Shown piece by piece: positions 45,396 to 55,292 of a stretch of DNA of 64,000 nt. The stretch lies in assembly GCA_020628095.1 (NCBI GenBank), contig JAHDFP010000002.1:248001-312000 (forward strand), in the 5' to 3' direction. The DNA comes from Saprospiraceae bacterium (GTDB lineage: Bacteria; Bacteroidota; Bacteroidia; Chitinophagales; Saprospiraceae). The first letter of the stretch is position 1. Every line of letters starts with the position of its first letter. The notes beneath the pieces are model-generated. The model worked only from the letters and a program-made list of their open reading frames with translations, was not told the DNA's origin and searched no databases. Both the position numbers and the translations under genes were made by a program.

Positions 45396-48149
45396 ATGAA
45401 AAAGTACACCTTATTGTTTACCCTTATATGCCTCGTCGTCGGCGTGGACTATGGAAGTGCACAGACTAAAGAAAAGTTGCCTCCTGGTGTTAAGAAAAAT
45501 ACGACGGTAGAGGGTATCACAGAATATGAGCTGGACAATGGACTCCGAGTATTACTCTTTCCAGATCAGTCCAAGCCAACAATTACTGTCAATATCACAT
45601 ACCTCGTAGGATCACGACATGAGGGATATGGAGAAACTGGGATGGCTCACTTACTAGAGCACTTGGTGTTCAAAGGGACACCTCGTCACCCAGATATTCC
45701 TCAGGAACTTACCGAGCATGGTGCCAGACCTAATGGCACGACCTGGTATGATAGGACTAACTATTTCGAGACTTTCAGCTCTACGGACGAAAACCTTAAC
45801 TGGGCTCTGGACTTAGAAGCAGATAGAATGATTAATTCTTTCATAGCTAAGAAAGATCTGGATAGTGAGATGACCGTTGTAAGAAACGAGTTTGAGAGAG
45901 GAGAAAATTCGACTGTCGGTGTATTGATGAAAAGAACAATGGGTGCTGCATTCCAGTGGCATAACTATGGTAAGTCAACTATCGGTGCAAGATCAGATCT
46001 AGAGAATGTTCCTATCGAAAGACTACAAGCTTTTTATAAGAAATATTATCAGCCAGACAATGCGGTGCTTACGGTTGCAGGAAAGATCAATGAAGCGAAT
46101 ACTTTAAGATTAGTACATAAGTATTTTGGAAGTATACCGAGACCAGAGAGAAAGTTATATCACACTTATACTAAGGAACCAACTCAAGATGGAGAGAGAC
46201 TTGTCACTCTAAAAAGAGTAGGTGACGTACAAAATGTTTCTGTTATCTATCATACGCCTCCAGGTCCGCATTCTGATTATGCTGCTGTGTCAGTTATAGA
46301 ACAGTTGCTTACTGATGAGCCTTCTGGAAGATTGTACAAGGCCTTAGTCGAGTCCAAAAAAGCATCTTCTCAGTGGGGATTTGCTCCAGGTCTCAAAGAA
46401 GGCGGATTCATATATCTTAATGCCGATGTAAGAAAAGATAATGATCTGAATGATGCCAAGACAACGATGCTTGCCACATTAGATGATCTTATAACTAACC
46501 CTCCGACTGAAGACGAAATAGAACGATCTAAGACGACAATATTGAAAAATTGGGAGTTAGGGTATAATAATTCTGATAGAGTCGGACTGAGCATGAGTGA
46601 GTATATAGCTGCTGGTGATTGGAGATTATACTTTTTATTCAGAGACAGAATAGAAGCGGTTACATCAGAAGATGTCGTCCGTGTCGCTAAGAAATATTTT
46701 GTTCCTTCTAACCGTACCATTGGATTATTTATACCAGATGAGGAGCCATTACGAGCAGAGATTCCTGATGCGCCTAATGTAGAAGCCTTGGTCGCAGGAT
46801 ATAAGGGTAAGGAAGAGATTGCAGTAGGGGAAGAGTTTGATCCGTCATGTGATAACATAGACAGCCGTACCACAACAGGTAAGCTAGCCTCTGGATTAGA
46901 ATACTCGTACCTGAGTAAAGAGAATAGGGGAGACGCAGTTATTGCTAATCTGAGACTGAGATATGGTACACCAAAGTCTCTTCAGGGACAGAATATGGCC
47001 GCCAGATTTGCTGCACAGTTACTTAATAAGGGAACTGAAAGTATGTCAAGGCAAGAGATCAAAGATAAATTGGATGCTCTCAAAGCTCGTATGAGCGTCT
47101 TCGGAGGATTGTCAGGGACAACTGTGCGTATCGAAACAACTAATGAGAACCTATCAGCGGTAATGGATTTAGCTGGTGAGGTGCTTAAGACACCAACTTT
47201 CCCAGAAGATGAATTTGCCAAGTTAAAGGAAGAGCAACTGGCTCAAATAGAAGAAAATCTATCTGATCCACAAGCATTGGCTAGCGAGAAATTCGGAAAA
47301 ATGCTTAATTCTTATGATAAGGATGATGTCCGTTATGATATGACGATGCAAGAAGAAATAGATGCTATCAATGCAGTAACTATAGATGAGGTTAAAGCAT
47401 TTTATGATAAGTTTTTCGGGGCGTCGGAGGCAACTTTATCAGTGGTAGGAGATTTTGACGAAAAGGCAATCCATAAGAAAAATGAGGAAATATTCGGTGA
47501 CTGGACATCTGGAGAATCTTATGAGAGAATAGATTATCCTTTCAACGAAACAAAGCCTAATAGTGCGGATATAGAAACACCAGACAAGGCGAACTCTATG
47601 TTCTTTGCTGGTATGGAAGTACCTGTCAATGATAGTCACGAAGATTATGCCGCGATGATGATAGGCAACTATATATTAGGAGGCGGATTTCTCAACTCAC
47701 GTTTGGCTACTAGAATAAGGAGAGAAGATGGACTTAGTTATGGCGTGGGATCATGGTTTAGTGGCTCATCCCAAGATGATGGTGGAAACTTTGGAGCTTA
47801 CGCGATATCTGCTCCTGAGAATACGGCTAAGGTCGAAGCGGCATTCAGAGAAGAAATCATGAAGGTGATTACTGAAGGATTTAACGAAGAAGAACTAGAG
47901 GCAGCGAAGTCTGGATGGTTGCAATCTCAGACGGTCAATAGATCTCAAGACGGTAGATTGACAGGACAACTCGCTAACAATATGAGATTAGATAGAACCA
48001 TGCAATGGAGCGAATCATTAGAGGATAAAATCAGTAAGCTATCCGTGGATGATATCAATCGCGTGATGAAAAAGTACATACACCCTGATAAAATGGTCTA
48101 TGTGAAAGCTGGAGATTTTGCTAAAGTCAAGAAAGAAATGAAGCCTTAA
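45396..48149 (+). CDS. Exported M16 (insulinase-type) metalloprotease, two-lobed
   Basis: A signal peptide (residues 1-22, ending GSAQ) is followed by two M16 modules. The N-terminal one has the inverted zinc motif HLLEH (His85, Glu88, His89) with the distal ligand Glu165. The C-terminal one (from about 490) keeps the fold but has no HxxEH, as in the non-catalytic half of this class. The protein should degrade peptides in the periplasm, like other Bacteroidota single-chain M16 proteases. It has its own unit with a terminator 27 bases after the stop. Confidence 0.92.
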   Translation: MKKYTLLFTLICLVVGVDYGSAQTKEKLPPGVKKNTTVEGITEYELDNGLRVLLFPDQSKPTITVNITYLVGSRHEGYGETGMAHLLEHLVFKGTPRHPDIPQELTEHGARPNGTTWYDRTNYFETFSSTDENLNWALDLEADRMINSFIAKKDLDSEMTVVRNEFERGENSTVGVLMKRTMGAAFQWHNYGKSTIGARSDLENVPIERLQAFYKKYYQPDNAVLTVAGKINEANTLRLVHKYFGSIPRPERKLYHTYTKEPTQDGERLVTLKRVGDVQNVSVIYHTPPGPHSDYAAVSVIEQLLTDEPSGRLYKALVESKKASSQWGFAPGLKEGGFIYLNADVRKDNDLNDAKTTMLATLDDLITNPPTEDEIERSKTTILKNWELGYNNSDRVGLSMSEYIAAGDWRLYFLFRDRIEAVTSEDVVRVAKKYFVPSNRTIGLFIPDEEPLRAEIPDAPNVEALVAGYKGKEEIAVGEEFDPSCDNIDSRTTTGKLASGLEYSYLSKENRGDAVIANLRLRYGTPKSLQGQNMAARFAAQLLNKGTESMSRQEIKDKLDALKARMSVFGGLSGTTVRIETTNENLSAVMDLAGEVLKTPTFPEDEFAKLKEEQLAQIEENLSDPQALASEKFGKMLNSYDKDDVRYDMTMQEEIDAINAVTIDEVKAFYDKFFGASEATLSVVGDFDEKAIHKKNEEIFGDWTSGESYERIDYPFNETKPNSADIETPDKANSMFFAGMEVPVNDSHEDYAAMMIGNYILGGGFLNSRLATRIRREDGLSYGVGSWFSGSSQDDGGNFGAYAISAPENTAKVEAAFREEIMKVITEGFNEEELEAAKSGWLQSQTVNRSQDGRLTGQLANNMRLDRTMQWSESLEDKISKLSVDDINRVMKKYIHPDKMVYVKAGDFAKVKKEMKP

Positions 48150-48176
48150 TTCTTTAGGCTACTTAATAAGATTTAG

Positions 48177-48209
48177 AAAGGACGTCTTCGTAAGAAGGTG
48201 TCCTTTTTT
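48177..48209 (+). terminator. Intrinsic terminator after the M16 gene
   Basis: AAAGGACGTCTTC and GAAGGTGTCCTTT form a 13-pair stem with two G-U pairs and a GTAA loop, followed by T residues. Confidence 0.75.
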
Positions 48210-48265
48210 ACTTTTATGGATACCTTATAGTCAACAAATATTTCTGTACTAAAAGATTATGTTTA

Positions 48266-48610
48266 CTAATTCCACCACACGGCGTACCCCCTTTTTTTAA
48301 GGCTATTCGCTAGGTTTTTCTCTAGCTGAGAGGCTTCAGGTCTTGTAAGTGGATTGAAACTGGAGTATAAGCTGGGTCTTAGGCAGATGCCATATTTCTC
48401 TACAAACCAAGAGGAAATTTTTATTCCTTTTTTATTTCTATGACCCTTCTTATGCTTTTCGTATCTCTGCTGAGGATTGAGTCCTGTCATCCCGACGTAA
48501 AGACATCCCATCATTCCTTTATAATGCATATTGGCACTTCGGAACTTCTGACTATCGCTCCATACTTTTCGATCTAACTCGACGACATATACGTGATGAG
48601 ACTTTTTCAT
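48266..48610 (-). CDS. GIY-YIG nuclease-like protein
   Basis: The 114-residue protein has VYVVEL near residue 7 and then GCLYVGMTGLNPQQRYEKH near 35, the spaced GIY-YIG pattern with the conserved Arg, followed by a Lys/His-rich segment. The final conserved Glu may be in RPEASQLEKNLANSL near 92. GIY-YIG domains cut DNA in repair, recombination or homing enzymes. There is no extra DNA-binding domain, so the substrate is unclear. The thioredoxin gene ends 16 bases upstream on the same strand. Confidence 0.65.
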   Translation of the reverse strand: MKKSHHVYVVELDRKVWSDSQKFRSANMHYKGMMGCLYVGMTGLNPQQRYEKHKKGHRNKKGIKISSWFVEKYGICLRPSLYSSFNPLTRPEASQLEKNLANSLKKRGYAVWWN

Positions 48611-48625
48611 CCTTTGTTTCCTAGC

Positions 48626-49114
48626 TTATTCTACTGAGCCATTGTTTTGATTTAGCTCTATGGATTTTAGAGCAAGTTCTTTGAGTTCTTGATGGAAAGC
48701 CATACCTCTTTTTTCGGATATAATTCGACCCTTGTGATCTAAGAAAAGTAGAGTGGGGTAGGCTTGTACTTGAAATAACGTGACGATATCAGGACCATAG
48801 CCTTGCTCTGCATTCACCTTGTAACTGACAAAATTTTCATTGAAAAAGTCACCCAAATTTTCGTCTACAAAAACCTCTTCATTCATCAACTGGCAAGGTA
48901 GACACCAATCCGTGTAAATATCCACAAAGACTAATTTGTCTTCCTCGGCCGCCTTATCTACAACTGCTGTTAATGGACTATTTTTTATAAAATTGAATGC
49001 ATAAGTATTTTCGTATTCTATCTGAGGTTCTTCTATGAGTGCTTTGTTGGATTTACAAGCCATCATCGTGATAAGCAAACAAAAAAGAATCGGTCTATAA
49101 GTCATAGTCAACAT
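48626..49114 (-). CDS. Thioredoxin-family lipoprotein
   Basis: The lipoprotein signal ends at Cys20 (MMAC). The core contains the redox motif DWCLPC (Cys71 and Cys74) in VFVDIYTDWCLPCQ and the cis-proline loop AYPTLLFLDHKG near 119. The domain resembles DsbD-gamma/TlpA-type thioredoxins that act in the periplasm. It lies 15 bases upstream of the GIY-YIG gene, so the two are probably cotranscribed. Confidence 0.85.
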   Translation of the reverse strand: MLTMTYRPILFCLLITMMACKSNKALIEEPQIEYENTYAFNFIKNSPLTAVVDKAAEEDKLVFVDIYTDWCLPCQLMNEEVFVDENLGDFFNENFVSYKVNAEQGYGPDIVTLFQVQAYPTLLFLDHKGRIISEKRGMAFHQELKELALKSIELNQNNGSVE

Positions 49115-49364
49115 ATTATATCTTTTCTTAATACGACAATAACCATACCTGATCTAGTTAATTTGCTCTTAAAGCTTTTGTTATCTATCGCCTTTTTTAT
49201 AGTTGATTGGACTAAGGAATATTAGCTAGCTAGTACAGATTGTTGGTCTTATCGGGATGGTGATATTCTTAAAGGAAAATTGGACGCTCTAAAAGCGAAA
49301 AAAGAAGCATTAATATTGTGTCGTTGTGATTGGATAAATTTTTCATTTTTGTAGACAAAAATTA

Positions 49365-50135
49365 TTGCCTTTGTCTTTTTGGTTAGAATACGGTTTGACT
49401 TATGTTTTTCTCGCGGTATTGATCTTTCTTAGATATGTCCTCGTGTCGGGACTTTTTTATATGATTTTCTATGTCCTCAAGGGAGATAGTTATAAAACAA
49501 AAAGGATAAGCACAAGACTCAGAAAGCCGAACCAATCTTCTAAAGAAATTAAGAACTCCTTTTTTAGTTCTTTGATTTTTGCTCTTGGAGCGACAGTATT
49601 AATATATATGTGGAAAGAAGGGCACACCAAAATTTATATAGATGCTCAAGAGTACGGCTGGGGATATCTGATACTAAGTGGCTTCATTTTCTTACTTATA
49701 CACGAGACCTATTATTATTGGATTCATCGCTGGATGCATAATCCCAAGGTCTATCCTTATGTCCATCGTATGCACCATGACAGCGTGACCACTTCTCCGT
49801 GGACTTCTTTTTCTTTTGACCCAGCGGAGACTTTGATACAGGCGGTTTTTGTGCCTATTATGGTTTTTGTAATGCCAATTCATTTTACTGTGTTGTTCAT
49901 TCTTTTGATTTTGATGACGATCTCTGCGACGATCAACCATCTGGATATAGAAATATATCCTAAAAATTTTGACAAGCACCCCATCGGAAAATGGCTTATC
50001 GGTGCAACCCATCATGGCCTCCACCACTCTGAATTTGTTACTAATTATGGCCTATATTTTACCTTTTGGGATAAGTGGATGTCTACGGAGAGCAAACAGT
50101 ATCACAAGAGATTTGAGGAGGTGACATATAACTGA
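49365..50135 (+). CDS. Sterol desaturase/fatty acid hydroxylase family protein
   Basis: The reading frame opens with a TTG at 49365 (MPLSFWLEYG); no in-frame ATG comes before the first membrane helix. The 256-residue integral membrane protein has four or more helices and the di-iron histidine clusters HETYYYWIHRWMH (near 110), HRMHHDS (near 128), NHLD and HHGLHHSEF (near 220). Such enzymes hydroxylate or desaturate lipids with O2 and electrons. The upstream 250 bases hold no convincing gene. Confidence 0.88.
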   Translation: MPLSFWLEYGLTYVFLAVLIFLRYVLVSGLFYMIFYVLKGDSYKTKRISTRLRKPNQSSKEIKNSFFSSLIFALGATVLIYMWKEGHTKIYIDAQEYGWGYLILSGFIFLLIHETYYYWIHRWMHNPKVYPYVHRMHHDSVTTSPWTSFSFDPAETLIQAVFVPIMVFVMPIHFTVLFILLILMTISATINHLDIEIYPKNFDKHPIGKWLIGATHHGLHHSEFVTNYGLYFTFWDKWMSTESKQYHKRFEEVTYN

Positions 50136-50152
50136 ATCTTGTAAGCGACCTT

Positions 50153-51316
50153 TTAGATTAATGTCTTGGACATAACAGACATCTCTATGACTTGCATCAA
50201 TTTTTCTATATCGTGTTCGTCATTGAATACATTAAAGGATACACGTAGTTTATCACCTCTCGATGAGGCAAAGATTTTGTGCTGCGCCAGTTTTTCTTTG
50301 AAAGAAGATTGATCTACGGAATCGGGTAATTGCAGCGCAAATAAATGATAGCAGAAGTATTCGTCTTGCTCTATTCCGACACCCATTTTATCAAGGAAGG
50401 AAAATAGTGGATCAGTCAGAGATGCACAATAGGTTTGAATGTTATTGGGTCCCCATTCTATTATTTGTCTCAGAGATTCGTTGAGCATAGGCATGGTCAT
50501 CATGTTGCTTAGCTGACCTACATTATACCTATTGGCGTGCGGTGCATAATTGTAATCGTAAGAGGTTAGATTAGTAAAGTCCCTGGAGTTAGTGCGGTTC
50601 ATCCAGCTTTCTTCGAGAGGTGTGCCATCGTGAAATGCTTCCGATATATATGCTAGAGCAATAGAGTATGGACCAAACATCCACTTATAGGTCGCACATA
50701 TCAGAGCGTCAATGTGATAGTCGTCGACATCTATGGGTAAGGCACCGACAGATTGTGTTCCATCCACTATAAGTTTGGCACCTACTTCTTGACACTTTGA
50801 GCCGATGGCTTTTAGATCAAAACGAACGCCATTCATCCAGTGTACGGAAGAAATTAGTACCACGCTTGTTTTTTCATTTATCGCACTAAGGATGTTTTCA
50901 TTCCACCTCTTGCCAACTGAAGAATTGCTCTCTGAATCTACGACCACGAATTCGTTATTGTTAGAGTGACACCATTTTTGTAAAGAGAAATAACCACTTG
51001 GAAATTCTTCTGCGATTGTGATGGCATTTCCATTTGGTTTGGCTGTTAGATTATTTAGGACAGAAGAAAAGCCGTAAGAGGTGGACGCGACGATTGCGAT
51101 GTTTTTAGCATGGGTATTTATAATCTTAGCAAATTTTTCTTTGACCAAATCGACTTCTGAGAAAAAATGCTCAGAGCTTATATTTGTGGGGTTTCGCCTT
51201 TTGATGAGTTGTTCTGTGCATTTTTGTTCCGCTGATTTGAGCAGTGGTGCCATATAGGCACAGTTGAGATAATGAATGTCTTCTGGTAGATCAAATAGGT
51301 GCTTTTGGCAATTCAT
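50153..51316 (-). CDS. PLP-dependent aminotransferase, class V
   Basis: The 387-residue enzyme has the class V pattern: IVASTSYGFSSVL near 75, KLIVDGTQSVGALPIDV (Asp185 and Gln188 near the cofactor), and ATYKWMFGP with the Schiff-base Lys211. It resembles kynureninase and cysteine desulfurase-type enzymes but no Cys nucleophile loop is visible, so it should not be called NifS. Substrate is unknown. It is 29 bases downstream of the GH2 gene, on the same strand. Confidence 0.85.
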   Translation of the reverse strand: MNCQKHLFDLPEDIHYLNCAYMAPLLKSAEQKCTEQLIKRRNPTNISSEHFFSEVDLVKEKFAKIINTHAKNIAIVASTSYGFSSVLNNLTAKPNGNAITIAEEFPSGYFSLQKWCHSNNNEFVVVDSESNSSVGKRWNENILSAINEKTSVVLISSVHWMNGVRFDLKAIGSKCQEVGAKLIVDGTQSVGALPIDVDDYHIDALICATYKWMFGPYSIALAYISEAFHDGTPLEESWMNRTNSRDFTNLTSYDYNYAPHANRYNVGQLSNMMTMPMLNESLRQIIEWGPNNIQTYCASLTDPLFSFLDKMGVGIEQDEYFCYHLFALQLPDSVDQSSFKEKLAQHKIFASSRGDKLRVSFNVFNDEHDIEKLMQVIEMSVMSKTLI

Positions 51317-51345
51317 TATTGAGAATAATTTTTTGGGTCAGTTGA

Positions 51346-53184
51346 TTATTTGTTATTGGCTTTTTTTCTATAGTAATCTTGTAAGGCGAAAAATGCTTTT
51401 TTCCTTTTACCATCATCGGAGATCAATCCTTTCCGATTCCATCCATCCTGGATTTTTGGTAATACCCTTCTCGGAGATCTGAAGTCTACAAGTATCCATG
51501 GCGAAAGACCTTGTATATTCTCTATACCGTCTAACATGCGTAGTGTCTGGATATAGAGATCTTCCTGATATTCCTCCGTCCATCTTTCTTTTTTGTCACC
51601 ATGTAATCCAGCCTTAGCGCCTGCTCCGAATTCTGATATTAGTACGGGTTTGTCTTGTTCTATTTTCCAGCTTATAGTCTGACACTTATCGGGGAGACCA
51701 TCGTACCATCCGATGTATTGGTTGAAACTAAGAACATCCACCACCTCCGCAAAGGGGTCTTGTATTGTTCTAGTATGCGGATCGTTATTATAGTCTTTTT
51801 GTTCGAGTGCTGCACTTATCAGTCTAGTGTCGTCAAGAGATTTGGCATGACTAGCCAGCTTTTGGAGGAATATATTTCGTGCGGGCACATTAGGCGTTTC
51901 GTTGGCCATAGACCAGATAATGACACTGGCTCGATTTTTATCACGAGCGATTAATTCCGTTAATTGATTCTCAGCCGTATGATATGTTTCTGCGTTATCC
52001 CATGAGATAGTCCAGTAGACAGGATTTTCTTCCCAGATAAGTATGCCCTTCTGATCAGCTAATCGTACCGTATGCTCATTGTGAGGATAGTGGGCTAATC
52101 TGACATAGTTGCATCCTAGGTCTTGTGCCCATGACAGTAAGGTTTCTGCATCCTCTGTGGAGTGCCCTCTGCCATCCCGGATAGGACTTTCTTCATGTAT
52201 GGATATACCCCTTAGGAATATCGGTTCTCCATTAAGTAATATCTCAGATCCTTGTGTCCTTATAGTCCGGAACCCAATCTGATCTTCTACGCGATCACCA
52301 TCGGCCTCCAGAATAACCTTATACAAGAATGGATTCTTAGTGGACCAATATTTTATTTTATCAGAGAGAAGATTTATGACGGCATAGCCTGATTTGTCAG
52401 TCTTCACGTTTTGCGATATTCCCAGTTCGGGAATTTGGATTGTAATGTCTTTTTCTACAATGTCCTCACCACTGAGGCTCACATATCCTTTTATGTGATT
52501 GTCATCCGTTGGGCTCAGTTGTATAAAGTAGTCGTCTACGAATACCTTGCTGGTCTCTATTACTTTGACACCTCTGGTCAAGCCACCATAGTTCCACCAA
52601 TCTGTGTTAAGCGTGGGTACGCCATCTTTGAGTCTTTTATTATCGACTTTTACGATGAGGTGATTTTCTTTTTCTCTTATCACATCAGTCACTTCATAAT
52701 TGAATGGAGTGAACCCTCCTATATGTGTACCTAATTTTTTACCATTAAGGTAGACTTCCGTTTTGTAATTAGATGCTTCGAAATAGATGAAGGCTCGATT
52801 GGATTCCTTGGATAGAGTATAGTCAAAAGATTTTTTATACCAGACTGTTCCTTCATAATATAATAATTGTGGGTCCTGTGAGTTCCAGTCACCTGGTACT
52901 TTGAGCGTAGGCATTTGGTCAAAATCATACTCTATAAGGTCTGAAGGGTTTCTTGGTTTGGAGTTTAAAAAGAAAGCGCTGGCCCAAGGAGATTCTTGTT
53001 GGTCAAAGGGTTCGTAACGATAGTTATAGTATCCATTTTCGTAGGGATCTATAATATAATGCCAATCTCCATCAAGCGAAGTTGTCGCACGGTTATAGAC
53101 ATTGGTAATAAGATTTTCCTGCGCTAAGTTGCTGAAGGATATAAAAATGGAGAAGACAATTAAGATATATTTACTTTTAGCCAT
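51346..53184 (-). CDS. Exported glycoside hydrolase family 2 (beta-glycosidase)
   Basis: A signal peptide (residues 1-21, ending NLAQ) precedes a three-domain GH2: sugar-binding (about 30-210), Ig-like (about 215-305) and TIM barrel (about 310-610). The acid/base Glu429 is in IIWSMANETP and the nucleophile Glu518 in VLISEFGAG. The sequence looks like beta-glucuronidase or beta-galactosidase, with the nearest pattern to the glucuronidase set. It should cut terminal sugars from glycans in the periplasm. It is cotranscribed with the aminotransferase. Confidence 0.88.
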   Translation of the reverse strand: MAKSKYILIVFSIFISFSNLAQENLITNVYNRATTSLDGDWHYIIDPYENGYYNYRYEPFDQQESPWASAFFLNSKPRNPSDLIEYDFDQMPTLKVPGDWNSQDPQLLYYEGTVWYKKSFDYTLSKESNRAFIYFEASNYKTEVYLNGKKLGTHIGGFTPFNYEVTDVIREKENHLIVKVDNKRLKDGVPTLNTDWWNYGGLTRGVKVIETSKVFVDDYFIQLSPTDDNHIKGYVSLSGEDIVEKDITIQIPELGISQNVKTDKSGYAVINLLSDKIKYWSTKNPFLYKVILEADGDRVEDQIGFRTIRTQGSEILLNGEPIFLRGISIHEESPIRDGRGHSTEDAETLLSWAQDLGCNYVRLAHYPHNEHTVRLADQKGILIWEENPVYWTISWDNAETYHTAENQLTELIARDKNRASVIIWSMANETPNVPARNIFLQKLASHAKSLDDTRLISAALEQKDYNNDPHTRTIQDPFAEVVDVLSFNQYIGWYDGLPDKCQTISWKIEQDKPVLISEFGAGAKAGLHGDKKERWTEEYQEDLYIQTLRMLDGIENIQGLSPWILVDFRSPRRVLPKIQDGWNRKGLISDDGKRKKAFFALQDYYRKKANNK

Positions 53185-53309
53185 CTTGGAAATGGTGAAT
53201 ATTAAATTTCTATAAACTAATTCGGATTTGATCTATAAGGTATGGATCATTTTGCCGTCTATAGTTAACTAACATTATGTAATATTGCCTTTAAAATATT
53301 TAATCTTCT

Positions 53310-54686
53310 ATGGCCAGTAAATCCATTCCGTTCTCTCCTGCTACTTATGCATCCCGAAGGAAAAAATTAATAAATCAAGTCAAATCAGGGAAAATTCTTT
53401 TATACGGTAATACCTATAGTCCTATGAACTATAAGGATAACTATTACCCTTTCCGACAAGATAGTACTTTCCTATACTATATCGGGATAGATCTTCCTGA
53501 TCTGTATGCTATTATAGATTGTGATACGGGTATAACGACTCTATATGGAGATGATGTGACGATGGACATGATAATATGGACGGGAGACCAACCATCATTA
53601 TCTGATTTGGGTGCCAAAGTGGGAATCAAAAAGATAAAACCTCTTGCTACCATCAATGGTGACTTGGAGGGCAAAGTGCATTACCTTCCTGAATATCGGG
53701 GGGAACATCATTTGTTATTAGATAAGCTCTTAGGCCGTGATAGAGGTGAGGCATCTATCGATTTGATCCGAGTGGTCATAGCTCAACGCAATGTTAAGTC
53801 TCAAGAAGAAATAGATCAACTAGAAATCGCCGTAGGGCTTACGGCCCAAATGCATAATCATGTCATGATGTATGCTAAAACTGGAATGATGGAACATGAG
53901 CTAGTGGGATTAGCCAATTCTTTCGCTTGGGATCATAATGCCAGTTTTTCTTTTCCGCCGATATGCACCACACAGGGTCAGACCCTGCACAACCATTACT
54001 ACGGTTATCAAACTAAGGACGGAGACATCATATTATTAGATAGTGGTATTGCAATAGAAAGTGGTTACTGCGGTGATATGACACGTACATTCCCTATGTC
54101 TGGTCGTTTTACCGAAAGGCAAAAGTCCATCTATCAGATCGTTGCGGATGCACATAATAAGGCGGTGGACATATCCAAACCTGGTGTCACCTATAAAAGC
54201 GTTCATCTCGAAGTATCAAAGGTCATAGCGCAGGGACTTATAGATATGGGGTGGATGAAAGGAAATGCTGAAGAGGCTGTGGCGATCGGTGCCCATACTT
54301 TATTCTTTCAGCATGGACTGGGACACATGATGGGTATGGATGTCCATGATATGGAGAATCTCGGGGAAACGCATGTCGGATATGCCGATCCAGATAATAG
54401 AAGTAAAGAATTTGGTCTGCGGTCGCTGAGATTAGGACGAGAATTAGAAAAGGGGTTTGTAATTACAATAGAGCCTGGTATTTATGTCATTCCTCAGTTG
54501 GTAGAAAAATTCGAAAGTGAACAATTGTTTGGCGACTTCATTAACTATAAAGAAATCAAGAAAAATCTTGATGCTGGAGGGTATAGAATAGAAAATGACT
54601 ATGTCGTAGAAAAGGATGGCGTGCGGGTACTCGGACAACCATCTGACTTTTCTGTAGACACTATAGAAGCTCTGAGGTCTAGCTAA
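53310..54686 (+). CDS. Aminopeptidase P family protein (M24)
   Basis: The 458-residue protein releases N-terminal residues before proline. The N-terminal domain carries QDSTFLYYIGIDLPD, and the C-terminal pita-bread domain holds the two-metal site Asp244, Asp256, His339 (HGLGHMMGMDVHD), Glu388 (IEPGIYV) and Glu428 (RIENDYVV). There is no signal peptide, so it acts in the cytosol. Its product ends in a short tail. It is a plus-strand unit about 80 bases before the FMN-reductase operon. Confidence 0.92.
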   Translation: MASKSIPFSPATYASRRKKLINQVKSGKILLYGNTYSPMNYKDNYYPFRQDSTFLYYIGIDLPDLYAIIDCDTGITTLYGDDVTMDMIIWTGDQPSLSDLGAKVGIKKIKPLATINGDLEGKVHYLPEYRGEHHLLLDKLLGRDRGEASIDLIRVVIAQRNVKSQEEIDQLEIAVGLTAQMHNHVMMYAKTGMMEHELVGLANSFAWDHNASFSFPPICTTQGQTLHNHYYGYQTKDGDIILLDSGIAIESGYCGDMTRTFPMSGRFTERQKSIYQIVADAHNKAVDISKPGVTYKSVHLEVSKVIAQGLIDMGWMKGNAEEAVAIGAHTLFFQHGLGHMMGMDVHDMENLGETHVGYADPDNRSKEFGLRSLRLGRELEKGFVITIEPGIYVIPQLVEKFESEQLFGDFINYKEIKKNLDAGGYRIENDYVVEKDGVRVLGQPSDFSVDTIEALRSS

Positions 54687-54767
54687 TAATCACGAGGTGT
54701 GGACTTAAGTGCGGGTTATATTTTCTACGAAACCATCTATTATTAGCAGCTAGAAAATTATAAACGC

Positions 54768-55292
54768 ATGAAAAAAATACTGGCATTCGCAGGAAGCAAT
54801 CATACTAAGTCCATTCATTATCAATTATTGAACTTTACGGCATCTTTGATATCCGACCACGAGATAAATGTTATAGATATAAGAGATTGGGATATTCCCA
54901 TGTACTCCATAGATCTGGATAATCAAGATCCACCAGAATTGATACTGAAGCTCATAGACAAAATCCAAAACGCGGATGGCTTTATTATAGCATCACCAGA
55001 ACATAATGGATCGACGCCAGCTTTTTTCAAAAATATTATTGATTGGCTAAGTCGATTGCAAAAGAAAGTCTTTGGTGACAAACCAACACTATTGTTAAGT
55101 ACTTCACCAGGAGCTAACGGTGGTGCAACTAATCTTGGGTTACTAGAAAAGACCTTGCCGTATCAGGGTGCCCGTGTGATAGCTACTTTTGCCTTGCCGT
55201 CTTTCAATGATAACTTTGTGGAGGGCGAGGTCATAGGTGAACAAAAAGAAAAGTTACAAGCCAATATTGACAAATTACAGCAAGCGTTATAA
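54768..55292 (+). CDS. NADPH-dependent FMN reductase
   Basis: The 174-residue flavodoxin-like protein has the FMN phosphate loop AGSNHTKSIHYQLL (near 8), DIRDWDIPMYSID, and IIASPEHNGSTPAFFKNIIDWLSR (near 75-98), all signatures of NAD(P)H:FMN/chromate reductases. It supplies reduced flavin or acts as a quinone reductase. Its TAA is directly followed by the ATG of the pirin gene, so the two are coupled in an operon. Confidence 0.9.
   Translation: MKKILAFAGSNHTKSIHYQLLNFTASLISDHEINVIDIRDWDIPMYSIDLDNQDPPELILKLIDKIQNADGFIIASPEHNGSTPAFFKNIIDWLSRLQKKVFGDKPTLLLSTSPGANGGATNLGLLEKTLPYQGARVIATFALPSFNDNFVEGEVIGEQKEKLQANIDKLQQAL

Noticed and set aside
49226-49355. A 42-residue open frame (DGDILKGKLDALKAKKE) before the sterol desaturase gene
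   Set aside because: It has no ATG, GTG or TTG at a useful place and is closed upstream by a stop. It may be a remnant or chance.
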